This document shows, in pieces, positions 5,471 to 5,820 of a stretch of 5,820 nt of DNA. The DNA is from CAZIDL01 sp964537825 (GTDB lineage Bacteria > Bacteroidota > Bacteroidia > Flavobacteriales_D > CAYVSK01). The notes below the pieces were generated by a model, which worked only from the letters and a program-made list of their open reading frames with translations, made no database searches and was not told the DNA's origin. Within the stretch, counting starts at the first letter, position 1, and every line of letters starts with the position of its first letter. The stretch covers positions 1 through 5,820 of the forward strand of contig CAZIDL010000105.1 of assembly GCA_964537825.1 (NCBI GenBank). The letters are read 5' to 3'. The position numbers and the translations under genes were made by a program.

Positions 5471-5820
5471 ATGCCCGAACCTTATCCCATCATACCGCCC
5501 CGCATCCCCTCGGGGAACACCTACTTGTTCACCACGGACAGTGGGATGGAATATGAAGTGTGTTTCGCACGGAAAAAGCATGATCTGCTTTCGGCCACCG
5601 TGGCATTCGGGGTGACCAACGAAGAGTTCGAGGGTGAGGAATACGTGGCGACGAACAAGGGAGAGCTTTATCGCGTCATGGCAACGGTGGTGGAAGTTGT
5701 GAAAATGTATCTCCGAGAGCATCCGCACATCCGGACGCTTGAATTCACCGGTGAACCCACCGAGGAAGAGGACGATCGATCGAACACCACCCGGATCCGT
5801 TTGTACGAGCGCTACCTCGG
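5471..5820 (+). CDS. Hypothetical protein, 3' end beyond the window
   Basis: An uninterrupted frame from ATG 5471 to the window edge encodes at least 116 residues. It opens after an in-frame TAA at 5453-5455, so 5471 is the first possible start. I do not recognise the family. The N-terminus is Pro-rich (PEPYPIIPPRIPSGN), followed by what looks like an alpha/beta fold: a strand-like stretch YLFTTDSGMEYEVCFARKK, then ATVAFGVTN, an acidic turn EEFEGEEY, NKGELYRV leading into a hydrophobic helix (VMATVVEVVKMYLREH), the strand IRTLEFTGE, an acidic segment EEEDD and RIRLYERYL. No signal peptide or membrane helix is visible, so it is probably cytoplasmic. It is divergent from the djlA-like operon with a 114-base spacer. 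The even codon use and its conserved-looking core argue for a real gene. Confidence 0.7.
   Translation, partial: MPEPYPIIPPRIPSGNTYLFTTDSGMEYEVCFARKKHDLLSATVAFGVTNEEFEGEEYVATNKGELYRVMATVVEVVKMYLREHPHIRTLEFTGEPTEEEDDRSNTTRIRLYERYL

Overview
The window looks like chromosomal DNA from a member of the Bacteroidota, probably a mid-GC flavobacterium-like lineage (a lineage inference, not a database result). Three things support this. HtpG has the N-terminal wording typical of that phylum (ENIFPIIKKFLYS). Gene starts mostly lack a strong Shine-Dalgarno. An exact match to the Bacteroidota -7 promoter element (TAnnTTTG) sits just upstream of the leftward operon. All genes look like housekeeping genes; there is no phage, transposase, CRISPR array or tRNA.

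Layout. Positions 1-244 are non-coding, with a degenerate heptamer repeat, a pyrimidine-rich stretch and a possible promoter. htpG (Hsp90 chaperone) runs rightward from about 245 to 2239. The convergent spacer 2240-2493 holds an unusual array of palindromes: two identical 61-bp units and a 28-bp partial third, bounded by 14-bp inverted repeats. After it comes an 11-bp-stem hairpin that probably ends transcription from both sides. A tight leftward operon follows, read from 5356 down to 2494: a membrane-anchored TerB/J-domain co-chaperone, a rhomboid serine protease and an RsmF-type rRNA m5C methyltransferase. The gaps and overlaps are only a few bases to a few tens of bases. A short divergent promoter region (5357-5470) separates this operon from a rightward gene of unknown function that runs off the right edge.

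How the genes fit together. HtpG, the J-protein (which should recruit DnaK at the membrane) and the rhomboid protease all act in protein folding or membrane protein quality control, and RsmF modifies ribosomes. The grouping is therefore a plausible proteostasis and translation neighbourhood, though a functional link between HtpG and the operon is only inferred from position. I found no clear new biological system. The most unusual item is the palindrome array, which resembles a REP- or MITE-type non-coding element.
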